A DNA stretch of 64,000 bases, from assembly GCF_932526225.1 (NCBI RefSeq), contig NC_064044.1, forward strand, positions 14,509,453 to 14,573,452, given 5' to 3'. The notes under the pieces are model-generated. The model searched no databases, was not told the DNA's origin, and saw nothing but the letters and a program-made list of their open reading frames with translations. Position 1 is the first letter of the stretch. Every line of letters starts with the position of its first letter. The position numbers were made by a program, and so were the translations under genes. This document shows positions 43,173-54,849 of this stretch, piece after piece. Source of the DNA: Nematostella vectensis (Eukaryota > Cnidaria > Anthozoa > Actiniaria > Edwardsiidae).

Positions 43173-43490
43173 GCGGAGTTTTAGACTAGCAAAGGTCGCA
43201 TGCGTGATCCCCACAATTGGCATCACGCTAGCCCGTTCGCAGCTCTAGATCCCACATGGATCTGAGCTGTGGTTTAAAGCACTTCGTTCGACTCGAAGTC
43301 GCCCTGCAGTTTTTTTGCCGATGAAGTTTAACTGAAGCAAACCGGCTATGCCATGCTGACGAGTCCTAATAAGGACGAAACAGCTGTCCATGGTTGCCGA
43401 ACTGCACGGGTAATAGACTGTGCTAGCGTCCCGTCTTGGCCCGACTGGTGCCAGTGTTTGTATGCTAGTGTCCTTCTAAAGTCCACATTT
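43173..43490 (+). mobile_element. Penelope LTR-like / retrozyme-like block
   Basis: This is the reverse complement of 29258-29575, from CGGAGTTTTAGACTAGCAAA to TAAAGTCCACATTT, with a few substitutions. It stands alone, without an adjacent RT, so it could be a solo LTR of a Penelope-like element or a non-autonomous retrozyme unit. Confidence 0.7.
43344..43398 (+). ncRNA. Hammerhead ribozyme (type I, minimal stem III), copy 2
   Basis: CTGACGA at 43356-43362, stem II GTCC/GGAC (43363-43366 and 43373-43376), GAAA at 43377-43380, palindromic ACAGCTGT at 43380-43387 and cleavage predicted after C43388. Stem I pairs 43350-43355 with 43389-43394 and 43344-43346 with 43396-43398. The 55-base core is identical to copy 1 on the opposite strand. 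Confidence 0.9.
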
Positions 43491-43727
43491 GTGAAAATAC
43501 GGTTGCCATGGTAACATGGAGCGTCTCCTTGACATGTCAATGGCATCGAAATGTCCGCAGATAGATTTTAGGAAAAATCACCAAGTTTTAGTCTCTTAAC
43601 TGTTATGGTTCAGAAGTTATAGTAATTTTCCTGGAGGGAGGGCTTACAGAGCCCCCCCCCTCCCCAAGTCTGAATAGAGTTAAGCAGGTACCATCTTTAT
43701 TGAAATGACAACATCTTTCTTTTCTTT

Positions 43728-43905
43728 TATTCGATATCGATGATAATCCTAATGTTATGATATACAATGATCCTAATATTCGATATCGATGATAATCCTA
43801 ATCTTATGATATACAATGATCCTAATATCCGACATCGATGATAATCCTAATCTTATGATATACAATGATCCTAATATCCGATATCGATGATAATCCTAAT
43901 CTTAT
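43728..43905. repeat. 49-bp tandem repeat, ~3.6 units
   Basis: The unit begins TTCGATATCGATGATAATCC and contains TTATGATATACAATGATCCT. It is unrelated in sequence to the 49-bp satellite at 31290. An ORF at 43865-44128 starts inside it and is not credible. Confidence 0.9.
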
Positions 43906-44265
43906 GACAACAATGTGGGACCACTTGCTGACCCCTCTCATTATCTTCCATTTTTGGGGGGAGGGGGGAGGCGCCTTTGTTTGCTCTACTATAGTCATAG
44001 CTTTTAGTTGGATAGCGCGAGAATCTGAGTACTTTGGCCACCCCCCTCAATCTGGCAAGTTTGCATGCCACAAGGCTCCCGCATTAATATTTTCTATTCT
44101 CTTTGGTTTTAAAGGTCCTTGCACCTAGAGCATCATGCGGGAAGGCTATGTGTAGACTGGTTGCTTTAAGGGGAGTTTAATTGTTGTCGAGGAGCGCGTT
44201 GAGCGGTGCTGACGAGACCCCTCGAATGCCACACAAGGAAAGCGAGGAATGTTGAATGTTCATGT

Positions 44266-44271
44266 TTTATT
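44266..44271 (-). terminator. Polyadenylation signal AATAAA
   Basis: AATAAA on the minus strand about 335 bases after the stop codon of the cationic peptide gene. It is the first canonical signal I see downstream of the stop. Confidence 0.5.
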
Positions 44272-44604
44272 TCATTGCTCGTCCCTTACAAACTTATTTT
44301 TACACTTATAAAAATCTTACAATTATATAGAAATTAAAAATCATGTCAGTATTTAGAGTAAAAAAATCAACAAAATTTTCGCTGTCAGGTCCGGTGTTCA
44401 GTCCTTGTGTTCCGTTCTTTGTGTTGCAATCGTTTCCATGGCAACCAGTGTGAAATCTATCCCCGGCAAGGGACCTTTCTGTACTTAAGACTACAAGGCA
44501 AAATCACGAAGATTAGGAGTGCAACTTTCATGTTCTTCCCCTTCAAGTGAACGTTTTATGATCGTCCGGTTCGGGAAAGATTTAGCAGCGGTTCTATGGT
44601 GTAC

Positions 44605-45966
44605 CTACATTCGACGATAGCAGTATCGGTAGCAGTGGCGGTAACGGCGGGGCTTTCCGTGGTAGTATTTGTACCTCCAGACGCAGCGGCGACGATAACG
44701 GCAGTGGTAGTATTTAACTTTGCAAGAACACTTTAGGTAGCAGTGGTACTTATAGTGACACTTGTGCTTTATAAACAAAAACGATTTGCAATATCTGTAG
44801 CGACGACACACGCGACGGCAGCTACGATAGAGATGATGTCTTTTCTCAGGAACATTCTCGTCTGTTGAGGGTGCATTCATTAAAAAAATCCATAAGATAT
44901 ACGCATTCATTGGAGGATTATATAGAGTATGGCTGGATAAAAATCTAAATTATTAAACTATTAACGTAGACTTTACCTTTCTCCACTTCAGCTACCTCGT
45001 TTTCTGCTTCTCCTGGGTTCTCATCGTTTTCTGTGAATAAAGAACGCGTGTTTCAGACACGTTGATACAAATGGTGGTTCATCAGCACGCGACGCCTTCC
45101 TGCCGACGCTGAAAACGTGTTTATTTTAATGATGTTTTTTTTACTGAATTGAGTTGAATTTGAGGGAAGGTACTAGAGGGTAGTTGCTGTTTATCATTGC
45201 TTAGCCTAAACTAGGAACTTGCGAAATCCGTCAATATTTGCCAACGCGTCCTATTCTATTGCCTCCATCTCTTAACATCATTATAGTAAAAAAAAAAAAA
45301 ATAGAAAGATAAATGCGTGTAACATTGTAATTGAGCGATTTCTTACGGCTATGTAATACACACCGGTTCCACCCTCTGAATCGTCCTCGGGCTCCTCTTG
45401 GGTCTCTTCATCTTCCTCACCTGGATCGTTGGAAAAACGCGGAAAAGGAATGTTAGAGATCTTATGAACTCCTCAAGAGCTGAGATTGGCTTAATAAAAC
45501 AGAACAGTTCGACCTTGAAAAACTTGATTGGCCTCTTCGTCATCTTTCTCTGTCTCCTCAGCCTCCGAGAGTTGCTCTACATATTAAATATCAATAACAT
45601 ATAGTAAAGAGGACACTCCCTTATTGATTTGTGTGACTCGTCAGATCTAAGGTCGGCTTTTCGCTAGCAAAGAAATTGCGCGGTGCGTAAATCAGCGAGG
45701 AGGAAAACACAGAGAAGGAAGAAACTGGCCGACAATCTTCGCTGCCTTCGTGTTTTCTTCGCGCTAATTCACACACACGTGTTGAGGGCTTTAATGTATT
45801 TTACGCATTTAAAGTCCGAGGACCACGTACCATCATCCTCCTGGAGGGGCTCGTCCTTGGTCTCGTCTTGGGCGGCAGGGCTGAGCTCCTCTTCGGTGGT
45901 AGCAGGAGCTGATAGTGCTAAGGCCACGAAGCCGAGCAGGAACAGTAGCAGTATCTTGTGCGACAT
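44605..45966 (-). CDS. Secreted acidic-pro / cationic Cys-rich peptide precursor, 5 exons
   Basis: Proposed exons are 45966-45831, 45576-45514, 45420-45364, 45030-44977 and 44861-44605, all joined in phase 1; total 567 nt, 188 residues. Exon 1 encodes a signal peptide (MSHKILLLFLLGFVALALSA) and the start of an acidic region. Exons 2-4 are short symmetric modules of about 18-21 residues, rich in Glu and Asp. The last exon gives a Lys-Arg processing site and then 77 residues with 11 Cys, 16 Tyr, 26 Arg/Lys and no Asp or Glu, with repeated YRYC, YYHC and YRHC motifs. The design resembles Hydra periculin/arminin-type host-defence precursors (acidic pro-part balancing a cationic peptide), but no family match is claimed. 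Alternatives are a venom-like or structural/adhesive secreted protein. Exon 2 has a weak donor (GTCGAA) and may be skipped. A TATA box and AATAAA flank the gene. Confidence 0.8.
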
Positions 45967-46032
45967 CTTGGCTCAGGGAACACTCTCTTGGGTGCACCTC
46001 GTTCAAATGGGTGCAGAGGCTGTGATTCCTGC

Positions 46033-46041
46033 TTTTTTATA
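46033..46041 (-). promoter_or_regulatory. TATA box of the cationic peptide gene
   Basis: TATAAAAAA on the minus strand, 67-75 bases upstream of the ATG at 45966, predicting a transcription start near 46010 and a 5' UTR of about 40 bases. The start codon context CCAAGATGT is acceptable. Confidence 0.7.
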
Positions 46042-46049
46042 CCTCATTT

Positions 46050-46530
46050 AAAGAGAACTGTTGCAGAAACTTTGGAGTGGCCATCAACCATTTAGAAGGT
46101 TTAAATAGAATAGACAAAGCAATCCCTAGAGTGGAACGTCAACAAAAGACTTGAAATGTTATTCCAGTAATAATTTATGGTAGAATTTGAATAGAAACAG
46201 GAACATGTCTGCATTCATAGATATAGATGAGTTAAAGCAATAATTTATATTGTTCGATTAATATTTCTTAAGATGCTTGGTAAATACAGAAAGGGGTTCT
46301 CGTGAGCAGGACGTCAACTAGCCTTGTGATCCACGCAATATCGCAGCCTGAACAACAGGAACGTGTCATTGTATTTGAGAATTATCCATTTAAAAATATC
46401 ACTATTAGAAAGTGTCACTTCTTCTTTGAAACATTTCAGATATTTCAGGATACTGAGTAATTTCAAGTGCTGCTATTTAATTATCCTCGAAGATGTAGTA
46501 TGAGTCGCGTCACAAAAATAACACTATGAT
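46050..46530. other. Upstream region of the peptide gene, no gene seen
   Basis: AT-rich; no further coding region is supported. Confidence 0.55.
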
Positions 46531-46990
46531 TCCAGGAGGCCTCCCACAAGAATTCTAACCCCCTCTGGAAGTGAAAAGCTGAGTTTTAACCCCCAAAATC
46601 GGCACTTAGACCCCCCCCCCCCCCCTTACTCAATGTTTCCAATTTTCTCCATGGGATACATCAAAATCAATAAGAATGTTAATTTATTCAAGTTCTGATA
46701 AGTTGTCTGGTGTGATGGATGGGTTCATTTTGAAGTGTCTAAAGCATTAAAGCTTCTTTCGCTTTAGCTGTTCCTGAAGTGCGTTACATACCATGACAAA
46801 AATAGCTTTGCGGTTCCAGAAAGATCTAATCCAAAAGGTGTGAGTTTTTGGAGGCCTCCTGTACCAACTTAATTTTTATCCCCTGGAAGTGACTTTTGAG
46901 CTGACGATAACGATGACAAAGATAATGAAGATGATGATTAAAATATCTAGCAGTGCACTGTTATCCGTATGGCTTAAACAATTTTTAATA
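46530..46990 (+). repeat. Interspersed GGAGGCCTCC element, diverged copy
   Basis: Homologous along its length to 4085-4550 and 47702-48170 but with many substitutions, so it is an older insertion of the same element. It lies about 700 bp from the left edge of duplication copy B. Confidence 0.8.
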
Positions 46991-47701
46991 TTGATTCTAA
47001 TTTCAAAACAAAAGCAGCTTGGAAGTGGACTTTTGAAAGATAACATTAGTGCTTCCGATTCAGTGCCATCACATATCATTGACTATCGTTTGAAAGGGGT
47101 CTTATGGTGTTGTTATCAATAAAAAAGACATCAGCCTCTCTTTTTTATCAACATCGACTTCATAACTCAATCCAAGAATAGGTTCACGGAAGAAGTTTTA
47201 TATCAAAACTTAGTCACTATCCATAAAAACAAACTTTGCACACAGAGTAGCCTTGAAGAGAGGAGTTTGATATCGTACCTGCCGCACGGTTCATTGCCTC
47301 AAAAGCTTTTAAGAGATGTTAAGCAATCATTAGCTGAAATTGACTCTTCTGAGATTTCTCGGCTCGGGTCGCATCTTGTCTTTCGATGGTTGAGACACAG
47401 AAACCTTACGGCTGGTGTACCGTCTGTCATAGTTCTCTTGGTTAATATATAGATTTAGGCACTGCCTAAATTTATCAATATATAATATAATACATATAAT
47501 ATCTAATAATAATATAATCCATATATAATATCATACATAATGCGTAAGTTTAGTCGTTCATATAAGAGTGCTCGATACACGTATGTAGAGCGGGATATAT
47601 CTTGATGTGTAGGGAATTTACAAATCCCCTGATGAGTGGGTAACCACGAAACAGGCTTGTAAGAATAAACAGTAGTTTGCGTATTTTTCTCACGAAAATA
47701 A
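46991..47701. other. No gene seen; small palindrome
   Basis: Contains the near-perfect palindrome TTTAGGCACTGCCTAAA near 47454 inside a TA-rich stretch. ORFs are short and unsupported. Confidence 0.55.
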
Positions 47702-48949
47702 CAATATGATTCGAGGAGGCCTCCTTCAAGAATTCTTTCCCCCTCTGGAAGTGAAAAGCTTAGTTTTAACCCCACAAACCGGCACTGTGACCCCCCCCCC
47801 CCCCTTCCTTAATGTTTCCAATTTTCTCCGTGGGATTAATCAAAATCAATAAGAAATATAATTTATTCAAGTTCTAAAATAAGTTGTCTGATGTCTGGTT
47901 TGATGGTTGGCTTCATTTTGAAGTGTTTAAAGAATTAAAGCCTCTTTCCGTTGTAGCTGTTCTTGAAGAGCGTCACATACCATAAAAAATAGCTTTGCGA
48001 TTCCAGAAAGATCTAACCCAAAAGGTGTGAGTTTTTGGAGGCCTTCTGCACCAACTTAATTTTCATCCCCTGGAAGTGACTTTTGAGCTGATGATGATGA
48101 GGATGATGATGATGATTAGAATATCCAGCAGTACACAGTAACCCATACGGCTTAAATATTTGTCAATATTGATCAGTGCGGAACATTACCATTTTTGGTT
48201 ATATTTGATAAACAATCTGATTAACCAATCAGAGATGAGTATTACTATGCCCAGTCTCACGCGGACACGCCTCAACTCAGAGTGGGAAAACAAAATGGCG
48301 GTTCCGTTGAATCTGGAAAATCATGTTGAACGCCGCTTTTTAACTCTCTGCTAGCAGTGATTTCTTCTTATCTGTTTAAGCAGGGATTTCACCGACTCAG
48401 TGCGTCATATATACCCTATTTGTGTTGTTTCTCATCGGCAACAGACCTCATTTGCAGGATTATTTTTACGATATCACCGAATCGTACTGAAATGAACGCG
48501 GAAGGGTAAGCCACTGCTAGCAGGCTATAACATGGATCACCAATTATCTAGTTGTACGTTTCATCAAGTCATACAAATGCACAAAATTTCCCTGGATTTA
48601 TCTTGCTTTCGCACTCGGAATGAAGACACTCCAAGAAAAATTTTAGCTGGGATATTGAAGCTAAAATGAATATTATACAGAATGGCAGCGAGTCTCATTA
48701 AAAAAAATGAAGCTAAATCGTATACAGATTGGCCGCGAGTCACTGTTTATTGTATGCAATTTAAAGACACTACATGAAAGTACTGTTTAAATGTTTATAT
48801 TTGATCCTGGAATAAATAGATTTGCTATGATCAGTAAATCTCAGGGATGGCAGTCATTATTCATAGCTGCATTAGTTTGCTATTACTCGTTGTAAAAAAA
48901 AGTCTTACCACAAATGCTCACATTATGGCTTTTTTTATAAATGGATTCT

Positions 48950-50640
48950 AGAGGGGGCAATTGTTTGAGGGGCTATGTAATGTGCTTATTCAATGAGGGG
49001 TGTATGTATACCTCAGTGTCAGAACCATCCCCAAAGGACTTCATTGTATCCAGCTCTGTTTTCATCATGATTCATTTTTTAAAAAAAAGGAAGTTTTGTG
49101 ACACAAATCGTGCTTAATACACAGGTTCTAACACCAAGTTAGAGCCATTGAGGATGTATTTCATTGTGTGTGCAGACAAATGGAAAAAGGCATAAAGTGT
49201 AAACTAGGGTGAGGAAAAGGCATGGTAAGGGCAAAGGGGTGGTGACTAAGAGTATGTCTAATTGGGGGTGCTGATACAGGTTGTGAAGATGAAGTAAACA
49301 TGTACCATGTTTGATTACTAGGCCTTGGAGATAATAGAAGAATGGGAGTGTAGTCATACCCTGGGTACCAGAGGCTCCAAGCTTCACTAGAGCAGATATC
49401 ATATGGAAAATATCTATTCATATTTAGTGAAAATTCAGGCTTATTTTTTTTCTCGCCAGTCTCTATTATATGCGCAAAGAGTCTTTTTTTATATATAGAA
49501 AGGGAATTAAATTAATTTGATTTGATAGGCTAGTCTGAGTGTTGAAGCTCCCATTTAAAACTATAGTGATATTAAGAATTTATATGTTTGGGGTATATAG
49601 GTTTGAGTAATTCTTTGGGAGGTAAGTTTCTATACTTGTTATATTTTATGTATAGAACTCAGGTTTGGGTATTTTTTTTCTTTTTTTTTGGGGGGGGGGG
49701 GGCTAATTTGACAAAAAGTCCTTATCGCAAATGCTTATTTTAGCATATTATGCCCTTCTTTTTACCCCTCTTGTACCAGGTTTGATTACTAGGCCTTGGA
49801 GATTCTAGGAGTATGATTGTGCAGTCATAGATATCATACTGTATGGAAAATAAATATTTATATTTGGTGATACTTCAGGAGCATTTTTTATCTCAGTGCC
49901 TATTGCACAGAGTTTGTTTGTTGTCTTTTTTATAAAAATGGAATAAAATTGATTTTATTTAATAAGCAAATCTGAGAGTTGAAGCTCCCTTATAGCAAGA
50001 TTTTGTTTGCTTGGGCTATAGAATATAAGCTTGGTTATTTATTTGGGAGGTAAGTTTCTATGCTTGGTATATTTTATGTATAGAACTCAGGTTTGGGTAT
50101 TTTTGAGGATGAGTAGGGGGGGGGGGCTAATTCATCAAAACATTCTTATCGCAAATGCTTATTTTAACATATTATGCCCTCTAGCATTAGATTTTAGAGG
50201 GGGCACTGGTTTGAGTGGCTATGTAATGCGCTTACTCAATGAGGGCTAATTTATGGTGTGTGCAGACAAATAGGAAAAGGCATAGAGTGTAAAATTAAAG
50301 GTTGAGAAATGCATGGTAAGGGGAGTGAGGTTGTGATGACTGAGGGCATGTCACATGTGGTGTGCTCACACAAGGTGCGAAGACAAGGAAGTAAAATTGT
50401 ACCGGGTTCGATGACTAGGGCCTTGGAGGTGAGGAGGATAGAGTTTTTTTTTTAAAAAAGGGAATAAAAATAAATTAAATTTGATAAGCAAGGTTTCCTT
50501 CTAAAACTTTTTTACGGGACTGGAAAGTTTCAAGCTTTTGTATGATTTACGCATAGAACTCAGATTTGGGTTACTTTTTTGGGGGGAAGGGGGGGGGGGC
50601 TATCTATTCTTGGTGGAGTTTTGGGTATAGAGTTCAGATG
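48950..50640. repeat. Three diverged ~450-600-bp tandem units (copy B)
   Basis: Counterpart of 5330-7000 with the same word order; homopolymer lengths differ. Confidence 0.65.
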
Positions 50641-50749
50641 CAGGTATACTCTTAGGGGTGGCGCGGTTCCATTCTTTTGGGGGCATAAAATGTTCGTATC
50701 TGTCGGAACCAACAATCATGTTTACAGCTAGAGTGCCCCCCCCCCCCAT

Positions 50750-51335
50750 GTTGTTGTGGTGGTCGCAGGGCAAGACATTTAGCTAAAGAATGATAAGAAG
50801 CGAACCCCCGAGAGACAAGGGTAGGGTAAAATGCTTTTCGGCTAAATGTTGACACGAATTTCCATACCTATTCTTCGGCGATTTTTCCCTGTTGTATAGA
50901 CGTTGGGCCTTGACTCGCACTTTCCTCCTCACAATTCAACCTCCGCTCTCCTCAACTTTCACCATACCCTGTGGGCACTCGTTTCGGCTTGTGGTGAAAA
51001 TTGTTTTTGTATGCCATGATCCTCATTTATCCTAGTATTTCTCTTTTTCTAAACGTGAACATTACGAAAAGAGTTCGATTTTACGGCAGTCTCCAATAAA
51101 AGCGCTCAATTTGAAAAGGTTTCCCAAACGATATTTTACTTTCTAGCACAGGAACTCATCAACCAAATATCAAACTTGGTATAGAGCAGGATATTTTGCT
51201 GTTTTGGTCGATTTTTGCGATGCGACGTCTCGCTAACAAAACAAATTCAAGTTTCAAACTCCGCGCGGCCATTTTGAATATTTGTATAATAAGTAGGTAA
51301 ATCGATATAACCAAAAATAGTAATGTACGGCACTG
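50750..51335. repeat. Interspersed repeat (~580 bp), copy B
   Basis: Counterpart of 7130-7712, directly followed by the TIR element. Confidence 0.7.
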
Positions 51336-51339
51336 TCTA

Positions 51340-51773
51340 TTCTATTCCGACGGCTATTCAGTTCCGACGGCCGTCGCATCTATTCTATTCCGACGGCCTT
51401 TGAAGGACGGCTATTCAGTTCCGTAGGCCAATGCAGCCGGTGAACGTTAAACATAACCTGCCTTTATTACTTCAAAACGTGGTCTCAACTCACATGTTAG
51501 ACTCCAAGAAAATAGCCGTGAAAAAAAGTATCTAAATGAATGATAGGGAAAGCGATGCGAATATATTGACGAAAAAACGCTTGTTTTCCATTTTATAAAG
51601 ATGTCTTATTTATTGTCTTAATAAATTATAAAATTAGCCCGTCTTTTTGTTTACGGTCTTGTCATCTCAGTATTTGATCTTGTTATTCTAAAACATGGTG
51701 CTCGATCGTGGGTCACGCAAAGAGCGTAAAAAAATCGTACGGTCGCAACTGAATAGCTGTTTGAATAGAAAAC
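51340..51773. mobile_element. MITE-like element, copy B
   Basis: Same inverted ends as at 7714. Its right end coincides, within a base or two, with the 505-bp deletion junction (GAATAGAAAAC joined to TGCTCCCTGAAC). Confidence 0.6.
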
Positions 51774-51944
51774 TGCTCCCTGAACATCTTTGACAGCAGG
51801 AATTTTCTCTTATTTATCGCCGATTCTGTCACTTCACTCCAGTCAAACCCGTCGTTGTCCATGAGATTTTTTTGCCTGGTTCTATCTAAAAAAAATTAAT
51901 TCATATAGCTCCAAATTAGGGACACACAGGGACAAAACCAAGCT

Positions 51945-52215
51945 ATAAAGGCCAAAAGACAGGACAAAAGGGCCAAAAACAGGACAAAAGGGACAAAAAC
52001 AGGACAAAAGGGCCAAAAGACAGGACAAACGGGACAAAAATGTCAACAGGGACACAACACCTTATAGGTCAATTCGATCTTATGTCATGAGTTTACCCCT
52101 GTTTATGACTCTATTTGCCATTTTGTCGCGTTTGTCCTGTCTTTGGCCCTTTTGTCCTGTTTTTGGCCTTTTTGTTCTGTTTTTGGCCCTTTTGTCCTGT
52201 CTTTTGGCCTTTATA
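51945..52215. repeat. 20-bp minisatellite with inverted partner, copy B
   Basis: Only about four units remain (51955-52040), with the inverted partner at 52120-52215 of similar length, so here the fold-back arms are nearly equal. Confidence 0.9.
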
Positions 52216-52350
52216 GCCTGGTCCTATCTAAAAAAAAAATAATTCATATAGCTCCAAATTAGGGACACACAGGGACAAAACCAAGCTATTACCAAGTTAT
52301 TGTTTTTACTCTATAAAGGTGACAAGAAACTCCTACTTGAAACTTGACAG

Positions 52351-52686
52351 GTTGTGCTAACAAACCCCACCCCCTGGGGATGGAAGATGGCCGCATTCAA
52401 GACACAAGTATCACGGTTTCGTCAACTTATTCCTCTCGTGGGCACAACCCTCACCACGCACGCCTAAATAATCAGCCAGTGAAAGGAGAACACATAGGCG
52501 CATGGGGAGCGGCAGACAAAAGGCGAGTATCTGCAGGTGGACCTTGGCCGAGTCACGTGGATTACCCATGTAGCAACGCAGGGGCGCCCGATAGAACATG
52601 CCCAATGGGTGACTGAATACAGTGTGGAGTACAGTCTGACGGGAGATCAGTGGCGGAGTTACCTAGACGGGAATGGCGTGGTTAAG
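52351..52686 (+). pseudogene. F5/8 type C exon 2, frameshifted (copy B)
   Basis: Starts after the AG at 52349-52350 with [13 protein letters not shown] and follows copy A closely. It has lost the 8 bases TTACAAAC after GAWGAAD, shifting the frame before YLQVDLG. The donor at 52687 is the strong GTAAGA. With no PAN or signal exon in the adjacent duplicated sequence, this locus cannot make the copy-A protein. Confidence 0.82.
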
Positions 52687-52855
52687 GTAAGACACCACAT
52701 GTGCAGTGTGGAATACAGTCTGAGGGGAGATCAGTGGCAGAGTTACCTAGACGGGAATGGTGTGGTTATGGTGAGAACAAGTTTAAAGTGGGGAGCACAG
52801 TGTGAGAGTAGATCATTTGCAAAGCTACCAAGACGGGAATGGTGTGATTAAGGTG
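52620..52855 (+). repeat. Three tandem exon-end units with splice donors (copy B)
   Basis: The segment GTGGAGTACAGTCTGACGGG to the donor is repeated at about 80-bp spacing. The donors are GTAAGA (52687), GTGAGA (about 52770) and GTGAGT (about 52852). The middle unit is also preceded by a GTGCAG acceptor-like word. Copy A has two such units at the corresponding place. Confidence 0.75.
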
Positions 52856-53026
52856 AGTGTATAGTGTGGTCAATGGATACACATCGTATGGCTTTTTATC
52901 AAATGTCACTCTCTCGAGAATCGATTAAATATTGCAGAGTGACTATGCCCTTTTGTTGCATCCGAATGTACACCCGATCAGCAATGGGGAAGCCCGGGTC
53001 CGAGACCGCGCTAGAAAAGCTCATGT

Positions 53027-54545
53027 CGCGGTGATCTCCTGCAAGAGGGCGCGGTTCCCAAGCTTGCTGACGACGCCCCAAAAGAGTTGTTTAACAACTG
53101 GAAGAGAGGCGTGAGTGCCTTATAGAAGAAAAATGCCTTCGCCTTTCCGCGTCCAAGACACGCGTTAACATGAAGTTTACAACCATCCTGGGCTGGGCGG
53201 TGATCTCCTGCAAGAGGGCGTGGTTCCCAAGCTTGCTGACGACGCCCCAAAGAGTTGCTTAACAACTGGAAGAGAGTCTTGAGTGCCTTACAGAAGAAAA
53301 ATGCCTTCGCCTTTCCGCGTCCAAGACACGCGTTAACATGAAGTTTACAACCATCCTGGGCTGGGCGGTGATCTCCTGCAAGAGAGCGTGGTTCTCAAGC
53401 TTGCTGACGACGCCCCAAAGGAGTTGCTTAACAACTGGAAGAGAGTCTTGAGTGCCTTACAGAAGAAAATGCCTTCGCCTTTCCGCGTCCAAGACACGCG
53501 TTAACATGAAGTTTACAACCATCCTGGGCTGGGCGGTGATCTCCTGCAAGAGGACGTGGTTCCCAACCTTGTTGACGAAGCCCCAAAGGAGTTGCTTAAC
53601 AACTGGAAGAGAGTCTTGAGTGCCTTACAGAAGAAAAATGCCTTCGCCTTTCCGCGTCCAAGACACGCGTTAACATGAAGTTTACAACCATCCTGGGCTG
53701 GGCGGTGATCTCCTGCAAGAGGGCGTGGTTCCCAAGCTTGCTGACGACGCCCCAAAGGAGTTGCTCAACAACTGGAAGAGAGTCGTGAGTGCCTTACAGA
53801 AGAAAAATGCCTTCGCCTTTCCGCGTCCAAGACACGCGTTAAAATGAAGTTTACAACCATCCTGGGCTGGGCGGTGATCTCCTGCAAGAGAGCGTGGTTC
53901 CCAAGCTTGCTGACGACGCCCCAAAGAGTTGCTTAACTGGAAGAGAGTCTTGAGTGCCTTACAGAAGAAAAATGCCTTCGCCTTTCCGCGTCCAAGACCC
54001 GCGTTAACATGAAGTTTACAACCATCCTGGGCTGGGCGGTGATCTCCTGCAAGAGAGCGTGGTTCCCAAGCTTGCTGACGACGCCCCAAAGGAGTTGCTT
54101 AACAACTGGAAGAGAGTCTTGAGTGCCTTACAGAAGAAAATGCCTTCGCCTTTCCGCGTCCAAGACACGCGTTAACATGAAGTTTACAACCATCCTGGGC
54201 TGGGAGGTGATCTCCTGCAAGAGGGCGTGGTTCCCAAGCTTGCTGACGACGCCCCCAAGAGTTGCTTAACAACTGGAAGAGAGTCTTGAGTGCCTTACAG
54301 AAAAAAATGCCTTCGCCTTTCCGCGTCCAAGACACGCGTTAACATGAAGTTTACAACCATCCTGGGCTGGGAGGTGATCTCCTGCAAGAGGGCGTGGTTC
54401 CCAAGCTTGCTGACGACGCCCCAAAGGAGTTGCTTAACAACTGGAAGAGAGTCTTGAGTGCCTTACAGAAAAAAATGCCTTCGCCTTTCCGCGTCCAAGA
54501 CACGCGTTAACATGAAGTTTACAACCATCCTGGGCTGGGCGGGGT
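53027..54545. repeat. 169-bp satellite, ~9 units (copy B)
   Basis: Same unit as 13515-15570. Single-base and few-base deletions (for example CCCAAAGAGTT, missing one or two G) occur in several units, so its internal history differs from copy A. Confidence 0.92.
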
Positions 54546-54849
54546 CCCAAGGAACCCTAACCGCATGGCCCACATCGCGTTGCAGCAGCTTCCCAATGCT
54601 CTCTACAGATCCGTAGCAAGGATGTTGAGCGGGTGGCTCCGTTTACACATTTCGCGGACCATTTTCTCTTAGGTAGCTCGCCCTAGCTAGCAGTGGTTCT
54701 CAATTTTGCTTCATTAAAGTGGGGCGGGTCTTCAAGCCCCCTGGCTACGGGCCTGATCAACCTCACAAAGTCAGCAATTTGAAATCATGATTTCCAAACT
54801 GATCGTCGCTTTTTGCCCCGTTAGACAAGGCCATTGCTGGACGACCCTT

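Noticed and set aside
43865-44128. 87-codon plus-strand ORF
   Set aside because: Starts in a 49-bp tandem repeat and crosses homopolymer runs; no domain or splice context.
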